A stretch of DNA of 64,000 nucleotides from Candidatus Pantoea formicae (GTDB lineage: Bacteria; Pseudomonadota; Gammaproteobacteria; Enterobacterales; Enterobacteriaceae). Shown piece by piece: positions 48,264 through 58,108 of this stretch. The translations under genes were made by a program, and so were the position numbers. Position 1 is the stretch's first letter. Every line of letters starts with the position of its first letter. Under the pieces are notes generated by a model. The model did not search any database. It saw nothing but the letters and a program-made list of their open reading frames with translations, and was not told the DNA's origin. The stretch lies in NCBI RefSeq assembly GCF_011752625.1, contig NZ_VWXD01000003.1, forward strand, positions 434,001-498,000, written 5' to 3'.

Positions 48264-49724
48264 ATGACCACATTTTATACCCTGATCAGTTGGTTGCTGC
48301 TGTTTGGTTACTGGTTGCTGATTGCAGGTGTGACGCTGCGTATTCTAATGAAGCGCCGTGCCGTTACCTCTGCAATGGCCTGGTTGCTGATCATCTATAT
48401 TCTGCCGCTAGTGGGTATTATCGCGTATCTGTCGTTTGGTGAACTCCACCTTGGTAAGCGTCGTGCGGAGCGAGCCCGCACCATGTGGCCCTCGACCGCC
48501 AAATGGCTTAATGAACTTAAGCAGTGCCGTCATATCTTCGCGACCGAACACAGTGATGTCGCGCGGTCGCTGTTTGAATTGTGCCGCCATCGCCAAGGGA
48601 TTGCCGGTGTCAAAGGTAATCAACTTCAACTCTTGACCAACTCAGATGATGTGATGCAGGCGCTGATCCGCGACATCCAGTTAGCCCGTCACAATATCGA
48701 GATGGTGTTCTATATCTGGCAACCCGGTGGTCTGGCTGATGAGGTGGCAGAGTCACTGATGGCAGCCTCACGTCGCGGCGTACATTGCCGTCTAATGCTG
48801 GATTCAGCCGGCAGCGTGGCGTTTTTCCGCAGCCCCTGGGCCAATATGATGCGCAATGCCGGTATTGATGTGGTTGAGGCTCTGCAAGTCAGCCTGCTGC
48901 GTGTCTTCCTGCGACGCATGGATTTGCGCCAGCACCGTAAGGTGGTGTTGATCGATAACTATATTGCCTACACCGGCAGCATGAATCTGGTGGATCCACG
49001 CTTCTTTAAACAAGATGCGGGTGTTGGGCAATGGATTGACCTGATGGCGCGCATGGAGGGCCCTGTGGCCACCACCATGGGCATCGTTTACGCCTGCGAC
49101 TGGGAAATTGAAACCGGCAAGCGCATTTTGCCCCCCGCTCCGGACGGTAACATCATGCCGTTTGAACAAGAGAGCGGTCATACCATCCAGGTCATCGCAT
49201 CTGGCCCCGGTTTTCCGGAAGATATGATTCACCAAGCGTTGCTTACGGCTGTTTACTCAGCGCGTGAGCAGCTGATTATGACGACACCTTATTTTGTCCC
49301 CAGCGATGACTTGCTGCACGCTATCTGTACCGCAGCCTTGCGTGGGGTTGAAGTCAGTATTGTGGTGCCCCGCCACAATGATTCTCTATTAGTTGGCTGG
49401 GCCAGCCGTGGCTTCTTCACCGAGTTGCTCGAGGCAGGCGTAAAGATCTATCAGTTCGAAGATGGTCTGCTACACACCAAGAGCGTGCTGGTTGACGGTC
49501 AGCTCAGCCTGGTGGGGACGGTTAACCTCGATATGCGTAGCCTGTGGCTCAATTTTGAAATCACGCTGGTGGTGGATGATGATGGCTTTGGCAGCGATTT
49601 AGCCACCGTACAAGATGATTACATTGCCCGTTCACGTTTGCTTGATGGCGCGCGCTGGGCTAAACGTGCGTGGTGGCAGCGTATCGTTGAACGACTGTTT
49701 TACTTCTTTAGCCCTTTACTGTAA
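48264..49724 (+). CDS. clsA: Cardiolipin synthase A
   Basis: 486 aa (E. coli 486). Two N-terminal membrane spans, then two phospholipase D motifs: [18 protein letters not shown] and [18 protein letters not shown]. Makes cardiolipin from two phosphatidylglycerols. The ATG at 48264 gives the E. coli N-terminus ([20 protein letters not shown]). Confidence 0.97.
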   Translation: MTTFYTLISWLLLFGYWLLIAGVTLRILMKRRAVTSAMAWLLIIYILPLVGIIAYLSFGELHLGKRRAERARTMWPSTAKWLNELKQCRHIFATEHSDVARSLFELCRHRQGIAGVKGNQLQLLTNSDDVMQALIRDIQLARHNIEMVFYIWQPGGLADEVAESLMAASRRGVHCRLMLDSAGSVAFFRSPWANMMRNAGIDVVEALQVSLLRVFLRRMDLRQHRKVVLIDNYIAYTGSMNLVDPRFFKQDAGVGQWIDLMARMEGPVATTMGIVYACDWEIETGKRILPPAPDGNIMPFEQESGHTIQVIASGPGFPEDMIHQALLTAVYSAREQLIMTTPYFVPSDDLLHAICTAALRGVEVSIVVPRHNDSLLVGWASRGFFTELLEAGVKIYQFEDGLLHTKSVLVDGQLSLVGTVNLDMRSLWLNFEITLVVDDDGFGSDLATVQDDYIARSRLLDGARWAKRAWWQRIVERLFYFFSPLL

Positions 49725-49761
49725 AACGAGCGGAAATATTACCGCCTTAGGGCAAGCAGGA

Positions 49762-50091
49762 ATGACCATGGATTTAAATAATCGCCTCACTGAAGATGAA
49801 ACGCTGGAACAGGCTTACGATATCTTTCTTGAGCTGGCTGGTGACAACCTCGACCCGGCTGACATTATTCTGTTCAATCTGCAGTTTGAAGAGCGCGGCG
49901 GCGCTGAGTTGTTTGATCCCGCTGAAGATTGGCAGGAGCATGTCGACTTCGATCTTAACCCTGACTTCTTCGCCGAAGTGGTCATTGGTTTGGGTGAAGC
50001 CGATGGTGAACCGATCACCGATGTGTTCGCCCGCGTGCTGCTGTGCCGTGAGAAAGACCATAAGCTGTGTCATATTCTGTGGCGTGAATAA
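49762..50091 (+). CDS. yciU: UPF0263 protein YciU
   Basis: 109 aa (E. coli 109) and close to identical in the part [18 protein letters not shown] and [20 protein letters not shown]. Very acidic, described as a dsDNA-mimic-type protein. Start at 49762 is chosen over a longer frame from 49615 that lies inside clsA. Ends with a terminator shared with opp. Confidence 0.95.
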   Translation: MTMDLNNRLTEDETLEQAYDIFLELAGDNLDPADIILFNLQFEERGGAELFDPAEDWQEHVDFDLNPDFFAEVVIGLGEADGEPITDVFARVLLCREKDHKLCHILWRE

Positions 50092-50111
50092 TCTTCTGCA
50101 ACGCATAAAAC

Positions 50112-50139
50112 AACGCCGGGCAATTGCCCGGCGTTTTTA
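50112..50139. terminator. Bidirectional terminator between yciU and oppF
   Basis: 24-nt perfect palindrome aacgccgggcaa/ttgcccggcgtt with T runs on both sides. Confidence 0.9.
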
Positions 50140-50147
50140 TTGATGCC

Positions 50148-51152
50148 TTAAAGCGGATCGACCTTCAGGCAAGATACCGCATGCCGGAAACTGCCCTCTA
50201 ACAGAGGTCGCGTTTTCGCACATTCAGGCCCGGCAATCGGGCAGCGCGTACGGAACACACAGCCTGAAGGCGGGTTAATCGGCGACGGTAACTCCCCTTC
50301 CAGCAGCTGAATCTGCTTATTCTTCTCCAGATCCGGATCGGGAATCGGCACTGCCGACATCAAAGCACGGGTGTAAGGATGCTGCGGATTGTTATACACC
50401 GAGTCGTACGTACCCAGTTCAACGGCATGGCCGAGATACATCACCAACACGCGATCAGAGATATGCTTCACCACCGCCAAATCGTGCGCGATGAAGATCA
50501 GCGATAACCCCATTTCACGTTGCAGTTGCTGTAACAGGTTCACGACCTGCGCTTGAATCGACACATCCAGTGCGGAGACGGGTTCATCGCAGATGATCAG
50601 TTTCGGCTCCAGGATCAGCGCGCGGGCAATACCAATACGCTGACATTGACCACCTGAAAACTCGTGCGGATAACGGTTGATGAGGTTAGGCAGCAGCCCA
50701 ACCTTCATCATCATGTTTTTCACCTTATCCTTCACTTCCTGCTTCGACATCTTCGGATAGTAGGTACGCAATGGCTCGGCAATGATATCGCCGATGGTCA
50801 TTCGCGGGTTCAGCGAGGCCAGCGGGTCCTGGAAGATCATCTGGATATCGCTGCGCGCCTGGCGCCACTCTTCCTGACTTTGCCCCAGCAGGTCACGTCC
50901 CAACCAGGCAACTCGGCCCTCGGTCGCCTTTACCAGTCCAATAATGGCGCGCGCTAAGGTCGATTTGCCGCAGCCCGATTCCCCCACCACACCCAGTGTT
51001 TCACCTTCATAGAGACGCAAACTCACGCCATCAACGGCTTTGAGGGTTTTCGGCGGCTGCCAGAACCACTGTTTGCCGTCTTTAATATCGAAATGCACCT
51101 TGAGATCGGCGATTTCCAGCAACACTTTCTTCTCTTCGATGACGGTGCTCAT
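50148..51152 (-). CDS. oppF: Oligopeptide ABC transporter ATP-binding protein OppF
   Basis: 334 aa (E. coli 334). Walker A GESGCGKSTLARA, signature FSGGQCQRIGIARAL, Walker B LIICDEPVSALD, and the C-terminal Cys cluster (CVFRTRCPIAGPECAKTRP) of Opp/Dpp ATPases, likely an iron-sulfur site. The gene start overlaps the oppD stop by 4 nt. Confidence 0.97.
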   Translation of the reverse strand: MSTVIEEKKVLLEIADLKVHFDIKDGKQWFWQPPKTLKAVDGVSLRLYEGETLGVVGESGCGKSTLARAIIGLVKATEGRVAWLGRDLLGQSQEEWRQARSDIQMIFQDPLASLNPRMTIGDIIAEPLRTYYPKMSKQEVKDKVKNMMMKVGLLPNLINRYPHEFSGGQCQRIGIARALILEPKLIICDEPVSALDVSIQAQVVNLLQQLQREMGLSLIFIAHDLAVVKHISDRVLVMYLGHAVELGTYDSVYNNPQHPYTRALMSAVPIPDPDLEKNKQIQLLEGELPSPINPPSGCVFRTRCPIAGPECAKTRPLLEGSFRHAVSCLKVDPL

Positions 51153-52168
51153 ACTAATTCCTCCACCGGTTTGAAGCAGGCACGCAGACGACCATCAGCA
51201 AAAGGTTCCAGCGGCGGTGATTTCGCGCAGGCTTCCATCGCATACGCACAGCGTGGCTGGAACGGACACCCCTGTGGCAAGCGCAACAGATTGGGTGGGT
51301 TACCCGGAATGGTGGTGAGTGAATCCCCCTCTTCCGCATCCAGACGCGGCACGGCGCTAAGCAGGCCAATGGAGTAAGGATGAGCGGGCTGATAAAACAC
51401 ATCACGTGCGCGACCGTATTCCATGGTCCGTCCGGCATACATCACCAGCACCTTGTCACAGATGCCGGCCACCACGCCGAGGTCGTGGGTGATCATGATA
51501 ATGGCGGTGTTGAATTCGCGTTTTAGCTCGTTCAGCAAGGTCATGATCTGCGCCTGAACGGTCACATCCAGCGCGGTGGTTGGCTCATCGGCAATCAGCA
51601 ATTTCGGGCGGCACAGCAGCGCCATGGCGATCATCACACGTTGGCGCATGCCGCCAGAAAACTCATGCGGATACATTTTCATGCGTTTACGTGCTTCTGG
51701 CATCTTTACCGCATCTAACATGCGCACTGACTCTTCAAACGCCTGCGCACTGTTCATGCCTTTATGCAGCTTCAGCACTTCCATCAACTGCTCGCCGACG
51801 CGCATATAAGGATTGAGTGAGGTCATTGGATCTTGGAAGATCATCGCAATCTGCTCGGCACGCAGCTTATTGAGCTTATTTTCCGGCAGGTTGAGGATCT
51901 CCTGGCCGTTAAATTTTGCCGATCCGCCAATGCGCCCGTTTTTCGCCAGCAGGCCCATCAGCGCAAATGCCGTCTGCGACTTGCCGGATCCCGATTCACC
52001 GACAATTCCCAGCGTTTCGCCAGCATGCAGTGAAAAGTTAAGGTCGTTTACCGCGGTCACATCACCATCATGCGTACCAAAAGTGACGCGCAGGTCTTTT
52101 ACGTCCAGCAGCAGGTTACTGTTTCCCGCACGTGCAGCCATCGCTGGCTGAAATTCATGAATAGTCAT
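51149..52168 (-). CDS. oppD: Oligopeptide ABC transporter ATP-binding protein OppD
   Basis: 339 aa (E. coli 337). Walker A GESGSGKSQTAFA, signature FSGGMRQRVMIAMAL, Walker B LLIADEPTTALD; C-terminal CPFQPRCAYAMEAC cluster. 11 nt after oppC, 4-nt overlap with oppF. Confidence 0.97.
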   Translation of the reverse strand: MTIHEFQPAMAARAGNSNLLLDVKDLRVTFGTHDGDVTAVNDLNFSLHAGETLGIVGESGSGKSQTAFALMGLLAKNGRIGGSAKFNGQEILNLPENKLNKLRAEQIAMIFQDPMTSLNPYMRVGEQLMEVLKLHKGMNSAQAFEESVRMLDAVKMPEARKRMKMYPHEFSGGMRQRVMIAMALLCRPKLLIADEPTTALDVTVQAQIMTLLNELKREFNTAIIMITHDLGVVAGICDKVLVMYAGRTMEYGRARDVFYQPAHPYSIGLLSAVPRLDAEEGDSLTTIPGNPPNLLRLPQGCPFQPRCAYAMEACAKSPPLEPFADGRLRACFKPVEELV

Positions 52169-52179
52169 CGGGAAACTCC

Positions 52180-53088
52180 TTAACGATCTTTAGGGTCGAG
52201 GGCATCACGCAGGCCATCGCCGATAAAGTTAAAACAGAACAGCGTGACCACGAGGAAACCTGCTGGGAACATCAGCAGCCATGGTGAGACTTCCATGGAG
52301 TTGGCGCCGTCACTCAGCAATGCACCCCAACTGCTCAGTGGCTCTTGCGTACCCAAACCCAAGAAGCTGAGGAAGGATTCAAACAGAATCATGCTAGGTA
52401 CCAGCAGCGAGGCGTAAACCACTACCACGCCTAACACGTTTGGCACGATGTGGCGCAACACGATATTGAAGGTCGATACACCGCCAACCTGTGCCGCTTC
52501 GATGAACTCTTTTCGTTTTAATCCCAACGTTTGCCCACGCACAATACGCGCCATATCCAGCCACGACACCATTCCGATCGCCACGAAGATCAGCAGAATA
52601 TTACGACCAAAAAAGGTCACCAGCAGGATCACGAAGAACATGAACGGGAAGGAGTTGAGGATCTCCAGAATACGCATCATCACTGAGTCGATCTTGCCGC
52701 CAAGATAGCCCGCCAATGAGCCGTAGAGTGTGCCCACCAGCACGGCAATCAATGCAGAGGCAATACCGACCATCAGGGAGATTCTTCCTCCAATGGCCAC
52801 ACGGACCAGCAGGTCACGCCCCGAAGAGTCAGTGCCAAACCAGTGACCCGAAACCGTATCCGGTGCCGCAGACATCATGGCCCAGTCGGTATCATCATAT
52901 TTAAACTGCGATAACACCGGGGCAAACACCACAAATAGCGTAATCGCTAACAACACCAGCAGACTGATCAGAGCAGCACGGTTATGGATGAAACGACGGC
53001 GCGCATCCTGCCACAGGCTGCGCCCTTCGACTTCCAGCTTTTCACTGAAGGCATCCAGAGCTTCGCTGTTTTTCTTACTTAACATCAT
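52180..53088 (-). CDS. oppC: Oligopeptide ABC transporter permease OppC
   Basis: 302 aa (E. coli 302). Six membrane spans and the EAA loop FIEAAQVGGVSTFNIVLRHI-VP that contacts the ATPases. Two adjacent ATGs; 53088 is used. 15 nt downstream of oppB. Confidence 0.96.
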   Translation of the reverse strand: MMLSKKNSEALDAFSEKLEVEGRSLWQDARRRFIHNRAALISLLVLLAITLFVVFAPVLSQFKYDDTDWAMMSAAPDTVSGHWFGTDSSGRDLLVRVAIGGRISLMVGIASALIAVLVGTLYGSLAGYLGGKIDSVMMRILEILNSFPFMFFVILLVTFFGRNILLIFVAIGMVSWLDMARIVRGQTLGLKRKEFIEAAQVGGVSTFNIVLRHIVPNVLGVVVVYASLLVPSMILFESFLSFLGLGTQEPLSSWGALLSDGANSMEVSPWLLMFPAGFLVVTLFCFNFIGDGLRDALDPKDR

Positions 53089-53103
53089 GGGCGAACTCCA
53101 GAA

Positions 53104-54024
53104 TCAGTAACGAATTTTCGGATCGATGACGGCATAAAGCACATCCACGATCGCGTTAAACAGGATGGTCAGCACGCCGACTAAAATGGTCAGGCTCATT
53201 ACCAGCGAGTAGTCACGGTTGAGTGCACCGTTAACAAATAGCTGGCCGATACCCGGCAGGCCATAAATTGATTCGATCACCATTGACCCCGTGATGATGC
53301 CGACAAACGCTGGCCCCATGTAAGAGAGCACAGGCAGCATCGCAGGCTTGAGTGCATGACGCAGCACGATACGACGCAGCGGCAACCCTTTAGCACGCGC
53401 GGTGCGGATAAAGTTGGAGTGCATGACTTCAATCATCGAACCGCGGGTAATACGCGCGATACTGGCGATATAGGCCAATGACAGTGCCACCATCGGCAGC
53501 AGCATGTAATTCCACTGTCCGCCGTTCCAGCCACCGCCTGGCAACCAGCGCAAGGTGATGGCGAAAACCAACACCAGCAGCGGCGCGACGACAAAACTGG
53601 GTATCACAACGCCCGTCATGGCGACCCCCATCACCGCGTAGTCCCATAAGCTGTTTTGCTTAAGTGCCGCAATAACGCCAGCGGTCACCCCCAGGATAAC
53701 GGCCAGAAAGAACGCGGCAAGTCCAAGTTTGGCCGATACAGGGAAGGCGTGGCCCACCAGATAGTTCACCGAGTAATCTTTGTATTTAAATGAGGGTCCA
53801 AAATCACCATGCGCCAGTTGCACGAGATAGCTGACGTACTGTTTTCCGATGGGATCGTTGAGATGATATTTGGCTTCAATATTCGCCATCACTTCCGGCG
53901 ACAGCGTACGCTCGCCCGTGAATGGACTGCCGGGTGCCAGTCGCATCATAAAGAATGAGATGGTGATGAGGATGAAGAGCGTCGGGATCGCTTCCAAGAG
54001 CCGACGCAGAATGAATTTTAACAT
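53104..54024 (-). CDS. oppB: Oligopeptide ABC transporter permease OppB
   Basis: 306 aa (E. coli 306). Starts MLKFILRRLLEAIPTLFILI; EAA loop FIRTARAKGLPLRRIVLRHA. Separated from oppA by 81 bp that contain a terminator, so it is made at a lower level than the binding protein. Confidence 0.97.
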   Translation of the reverse strand: MLKFILRRLLEAIPTLFILITISFFMMRLAPGSPFTGERTLSPEVMANIEAKYHLNDPIGKQYVSYLVQLAHGDFGPSFKYKDYSVNYLVGHAFPVSAKLGLAAFFLAVILGVTAGVIAALKQNSLWDYAVMGVAMTGVVIPSFVVAPLLVLVFAITLRWLPGGGWNGGQWNYMLLPMVALSLAYIASIARITRGSMIEVMHSNFIRTARAKGLPLRRIVLRHALKPAMLPVLSYMGPAFVGIITGSMVIESIYGLPGIGQLFVNGALNRDYSLVMSLTILVGVLTILFNAIVDVLYAVIDPKIRY

Positions 54025-54058
54025 TGCCGTACCTACCAGGCTGTTGCTTCACAAAGTC

Positions 54059-54083
54059 AAAAAGGCGGTGCCGCAGCACCGCC
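54059..54083 (-). terminator. Intercistronic terminator between oppA and oppB
   Basis: Minus-strand stem ggcggtgc/gcaccgcc, loop tgcg, then five T; 22 nt after the oppA stop. Probably leaky, to let some transcription reach oppBCDF. Confidence 0.85.
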
Positions 54084-54105
54084 ACTGTCGATAGCCTGAG
54101 TGCTA

Positions 54106-55743
54106 TTAATGTTTAATGATATACAGATTTTTATCGAGGGTTTTATCCAGCGGGTCATTGCCGGTGTAACCGCCAACGTACGGTTTCACCAAACGCGCAT
54201 TCACATAGTAATAAACCGGGACAATGGTGCTGTCTTTATCCAGAATCTGCTCAGCTTTCTGGTAGTCCGCGACGCGGGCTTTATCGTCTACCGCTTTCAC
54301 CGCGTCATGGATCACTTTATCGAAATCTGCGCTCTTATAATGCGAGGTGTTACTGCTGCTATCAGACAGCATGATGTTCAGGAACGAAGTCGGTTCGTTA
54401 TAGTCTGCACACCAGGCCGCACGGGAAACATCGAAGTTGCCCTGATGACGGGTATCCAGGAAGGTTTTCCACTCCTGATTTTCCAGCTTAATGTTCACAC
54501 CAATGTTCTTTTTCCAGATCGAAGACGCGGCGATAGCCAGTTTCTTATGCAGATCTGAGGTGTTGTACAGCAGGTTGAAGGTCAGCGGTTTGTCAGCGGT
54601 ATAACCGGCTTCAGCCAGCAGTTTTTTCGCTTCTTCGTTACGCTTGTTCTGGTCCCATTTGAACCAGTCTGGCGGCAGCAATTCCATACCATCGGTGGCT
54701 GGCGGAGTGAAGCTGTACGCTGGTAACTGACCTTGAGCCAATACTTTGTTTACCATGATGTCGCGATCCAGACCCAGTTTCAGTGCAGTACGCACGCGCG
54801 GATCGGTGAATGGCGCCTTCTGGTTGTTGATTTCATAGTAATAGGTGCAGAGGTAGGGTTTCACCATCAACTCTTTACCGTTATCACGCTGCAGTTTTTT
54901 GAACAGCTCGATCGGCATGTTGTTGTAAGTGATGTCACTGCCGTTCTCAGAGAAATAACGGTTAACGTCACTGACTTCAGAGTTGATTGGCAGGAAAGTG
55001 ACCTTGTTCAGCACGGTGTGCTCGTTGTCCCAGTATTCAGGGTTACGTACGATGGTGACACGTTCGTTGATAACGTGTGATTCCAGTTTGAAGGCACCGT
55101 TGCCGACCCAGTTTTGCGGCTGAGTCCACTGATCGCCAAACTTATCAATGGCTGGCTTATACACCGGTGACATTACGGAGTTGATCAGCAGCTTGTAGAA
55201 GTAGGGAACCGGCTCGCTGAGGGTCACTTCCAGCGTGTGGTCATCAATGGCTTTCACACCCAGATCGGTGATCGGTTTTTTACCGGCAATGATGTCATCA
55301 ACATTCAGGATGTGGCCGTATTGCGGATAGCTGGCGTAAGGCGACGCGGTTTTAGGATCGACCAGACGCTCCCAGCTGTAGACGAAATCTTGTGCCGTAA
55401 CGGGCTCGCCATTTGACCATTTGGCGTTTTTACGCAGATGGAAAGTCCAGACTTTGAAATCTTTGTTTTCCCAGCTTTCTGCCACGCCCGGGATCGGCTT
55501 GCCATCGCTGTCGCTGATGATTAGACCTTCATACAGGTCACGTGCGATGTTGTCTTCCGGGACGCCTTCGATTTTATGCGGATCCAGCGACTGTACTTCA
55601 TCGCCGTTACCGCGTACCAGTTCCTGTTTTGCTGCCAATTCAACGCCTGCTGGTACTGCTGCCAGCGCGGCATTCCCTGCCAGCGCGCCCATTGCTGCGA
55701 GAACGCCAGCGGCAATCAGGCTTTTTTTCGTGATGTTGTTCAT
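54106..55743 (-). CDS. oppA: Periplasmic oligopeptide-binding protein OppA, copy 1
   Basis: 545-aa precursor (E. coli 543). Sec signal ending AALA before AVPAGVELA; SBP family 5 signature ARDLYEGLI-SDSDGKPIPGVAES; C-terminus NLYIIKH. Asp in WCADYNEPTSFLN, which binds the peptide N-terminus, is present. Feeds OppBCDF. A second oppA-like gene lies directly upstream. Confidence 0.96.
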   Translation of the reverse strand: MNNITKKSLIAAGVLAAMGALAGNAALAAVPAGVELAAKQELVRGNGDEVQSLDPHKIEGVPEDNIARDLYEGLIISDSDGKPIPGVAESWENKDFKVWTFHLRKNAKWSNGEPVTAQDFVYSWERLVDPKTASPYASYPQYGHILNVDDIIAGKKPITDLGVKAIDDHTLEVTLSEPVPYFYKLLINSVMSPVYKPAIDKFGDQWTQPQNWVGNGAFKLESHVINERVTIVRNPEYWDNEHTVLNKVTFLPINSEVSDVNRYFSENGSDITYNNMPIELFKKLQRDNGKELMVKPYLCTYYYEINNQKAPFTDPRVRTALKLGLDRDIMVNKVLAQGQLPAYSFTPPATDGMELLPPDWFKWDQNKRNEEAKKLLAEAGYTADKPLTFNLLYNTSDLHKKLAIAASSIWKKNIGVNIKLENQEWKTFLDTRHQGNFDVSRAAWCADYNEPTSFLNIMLSDSSSNTSHYKSADFDKVIHDAVKAVDDKARVADYQKAEQILDKDSTIVPVYYYVNARLVKPYVGGYTGNDPLDKTLDKNLYIIKH

Positions 55744-55902
55744 TACTTAGCTCCAGTTTTATTATCGTCACCAGGTCAGTGAGCTGCCCGGCGTACCCCG
55801 TTTCCGGGAGATCTCTGCCTGTCTGAACAGAGACCACTACCACCCTTCAGGGTTTACCACGTTAATGTGCCGTCCGACTGTAGCGCCGGATCAACACATT
55901 AC

Positions 55903-57534
55903 TCAATGTTTCTTTATGTAATAGTATTTCAATACCAGCATATCTTGCGGGTCTTTACCGGTGAATCCTCCTACCCAAGGTTTCACCAGTCTTACACTGA
56001 CGCGGTAGTAAACCGGCACAATGGCTGAATCTTTATCCAATTGCGCTTCGGCCTGTTGATAGAGCGCGGCACGCTGCGCGTTATCAGCAGCGGTTAATGT
56101 TTGCGCCATAATTCTGTCGAACGCATCGCTGCGGTAAAATGCGGTATTAATCGAAGCGCCACTTAACAGCATATTGAGGAAGGTAGACGGCTCGTTGTAG
56201 TCCGAGCACCAAGTGGCACGCACCACGTCGTATTGCGCTTGATGGCGTGTTTCAAGCAGTGTTTTCCACTCCTGATTCTGTAACGTCACCTCTGCACCCA
56301 AGTTTTTCTGCCACATCGAGGCTGCCGCAATCGCCTGGCGTTTATTCTGTTCTGAGGTGTTATACAGCAGGGTAAAACGCAAAGGATGCTGCGCATTAAA
56401 GCCCGCTTCACTCAGAAGCTGCTTCGCACTGGCGTTGCGTTCGGCCTGTGTTTGCTTCGACCACGCTGGTGCTTCAGGGCTAATGCCATGCGTAAACGGT
56501 GGCGTCAGGCCATAGGCAGGAATCTGTCCCTGTCCCATGATTTTGCTGGCGATGATGTCACGATCAAGCGTGAGCTTGAGGGCGGTGCGCACTCGCGCAT
56601 CATCAAAGGGTGGTTTTTTGTTGTTAATTTCGTAGTAGAAGGTGCAGAGCAATGGGCTGACTTTGACCTGTTCACCCAAATCCTGCTGCAGCTTTTTGAA
56701 CAAATCCGGCGGGACAACGCTGTTGGTCATATCCGAACCGCCACTACGATAGCGGTTGATGTCGCTGTTCTCTGAGGTCAGTGGCAATAAAACGCCCTCC
56801 TCAATCACGGTATTCGCGTTATCCCAGTACTGAGGATTGCGTTTTAAAACGATTTTTTCATTCACTACCCAATCGGCCAGCGTATAGGCCCCGTTGCCGA
56901 CATAGTGCTGGGGCTGCGTCCATTGCTCGCCCCATTTCTCAACGGCTGCCCGATAAACCGGCTTCATCGCGGTATGAGCCAGCATATCGATAAAATAGGG
57001 AACGGCTTCAGAAAGGGTCACTTGCAGGTGATGTGCGTCGAGTGCCTTCACAGCCAATTCAGTGGGCGGTGCTTTACCCGCCAGAATGGCGTCGATATTG
57101 CCCACATGGGCCGCTTGTAAATAGCTGGCATAAGGAGAAGCGGTTTTAGGATCCGCCAGGCGCTGCCAACTGTAGACAAAATCTTGCGCAGTGACCGGTT
57201 CGCCATTACTCCAGCGAGCGTCATCTCGCAATGTAAAGGTCCAGACACGCCCTTGCTCTTGGTGCCAAGAGGATGCCACACCCGGCACAATTTGCCCGTT
57301 ATTATCGGTCTCTACCAATCCTTCCAATAAATTGCGGATCACATTGGATTCGGGCACGCCTTCGGTTTTCTGCGGATCCAACGAGGCAACTTCACTGCCA
57401 TTGTTGATCACTATGCGCTGTGTTTCTGATAAAGGCGTACCTGTTGGAACCTGTGCTGCCTGACCGGGTGCTACAGCACTCGCCAGGCAAAGCGCTAATA
57501 ACTGCCCGGCCGTTTTCGCTACCATGCTTTTCAT
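55903..57534 (-). CDS. Oligopeptide-binding protein, OppA paralogue, copy 2
   Basis: 543 aa. Signal peptide ends PGQAAQVPTG; the mature part follows OppA end to end (LDPQKTEGVPESNVIRNLLE, WCSDYNEPSTFLNMLL, end KYYYIKKH). It differs from copy 1 in many places, so it is an old duplication rather than a recent repeat. It may bind other peptides, as MppA does in E. coli; the ligand is unknown. The ATG at 57534 is used; a TTG at 57540 has a better-spaced AAGG. First gene of the opp unit, 159 bp before copy 1. Confidence 0.92.
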   Translation of the reverse strand: MKSMVAKTAGQLLALCLASAVAPGQAAQVPTGTPLSETQRIVINNGSEVASLDPQKTEGVPESNVIRNLLEGLVETDNNGQIVPGVASSWHQEQGRVWTFTLRDDARWSNGEPVTAQDFVYSWQRLADPKTASPYASYLQAAHVGNIDAILAGKAPPTELAVKALDAHHLQVTLSEAVPYFIDMLAHTAMKPVYRAAVEKWGEQWTQPQHYVGNGAYTLADWVVNEKIVLKRNPQYWDNANTVIEEGVLLPLTSENSDINRYRSGGSDMTNSVVPPDLFKKLQQDLGEQVKVSPLLCTFYYEINNKKPPFDDARVRTALKLTLDRDIIASKIMGQGQIPAYGLTPPFTHGISPEAPAWSKQTQAERNASAKQLLSEAGFNAQHPLRFTLLYNTSEQNKRQAIAAASMWQKNLGAEVTLQNQEWKTLLETRHQAQYDVVRATWCSDYNEPSTFLNMLLSGASINTAFYRSDAFDRIMAQTLTAADNAQRAALYQQAEAQLDKDSAIVPVYYRVSVRLVKPWVGGFTGKDPQDMLVLKYYYIKKH

Positions 57535-57927
57535 CAACAAATATCAACCTTAAACAAAAACCTGATAGCCAATAAGCAAGAAGCGTACTCATTTGCGACT
57601 AACAGATTAAAAATTTGTGATGTGCCGAAAATTATCAGAACAGATGCCCGCACGCCAAAGCCAAACAACAAAAATGTTAGCTAATTCTCTTTTATCACGT
57701 AAGTAACCCCAGTAAAAGTGTTAATTTTTAAATCAAATTATCACCTAAACGACTGATTTAAAATCAATAAATTAAAATATCGTAGTAATTTTGCACAACA
57801 TAACGAATAAATAACCAATAATGGCAATCATTCTGCATAATGGTGCCATATCGGCATAATATATCATTCGTCTCGATAAATTTTTTAGTTAGATTCTAGA
57901 TAAAGAGATTGAAACAGTGAAAACCAC

Positions 57928-57943
57928 TGTGATAATTATCACA
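57928..57943. promoter_or_regulatory. CRP site upstream of the opp unit
   Basis: TGTGATAATTATCACA, a perfect palindrome and an exact match to TGTGA-N6-TCACA. It is about 390 nt upstream of the first opp start; the promoter itself is not placed. Confidence 0.75.
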
Positions 57944-58031
57944 GATATTAGTAAATGAAGTGGCAATCAATAAAACATGAGTAGCAAAAGTGATGACAGA
58001 AGTACTGTATTAAGCAAAGCGAATATCATCA

Positions 58032-58071
58032 CCAAAATGGTGCAAATGAGTCTTAATTTGCACCATTTTGG
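58032..58071 (-). terminator. 15-bp perfect inverted repeat downstream of ychE
   Basis: ccaaaatggtgcaaa (58032-58046) and tttgcaccattttgg (58057-58071) with a 10-nt loop, 38 nt past the ychE stop. On the minus strand it ends in TTTTGG, so termination is plausible but the T run is short. Confidence 0.55.
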
Positions 58072-58108
58072 ATCATGAGTATTTTAATAATGAGAAATAA
58101 CCGAGCGG

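Larger units (their letters stand above)
57541..58108. other. opp regulatory region
   Basis: 568 bp, strongly AT-rich between 57690 and 57900. It holds a perfect CRP site (57928-57943) and a 15-bp hairpin (58032-58071). No gene was found. Confidence 0.65.
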
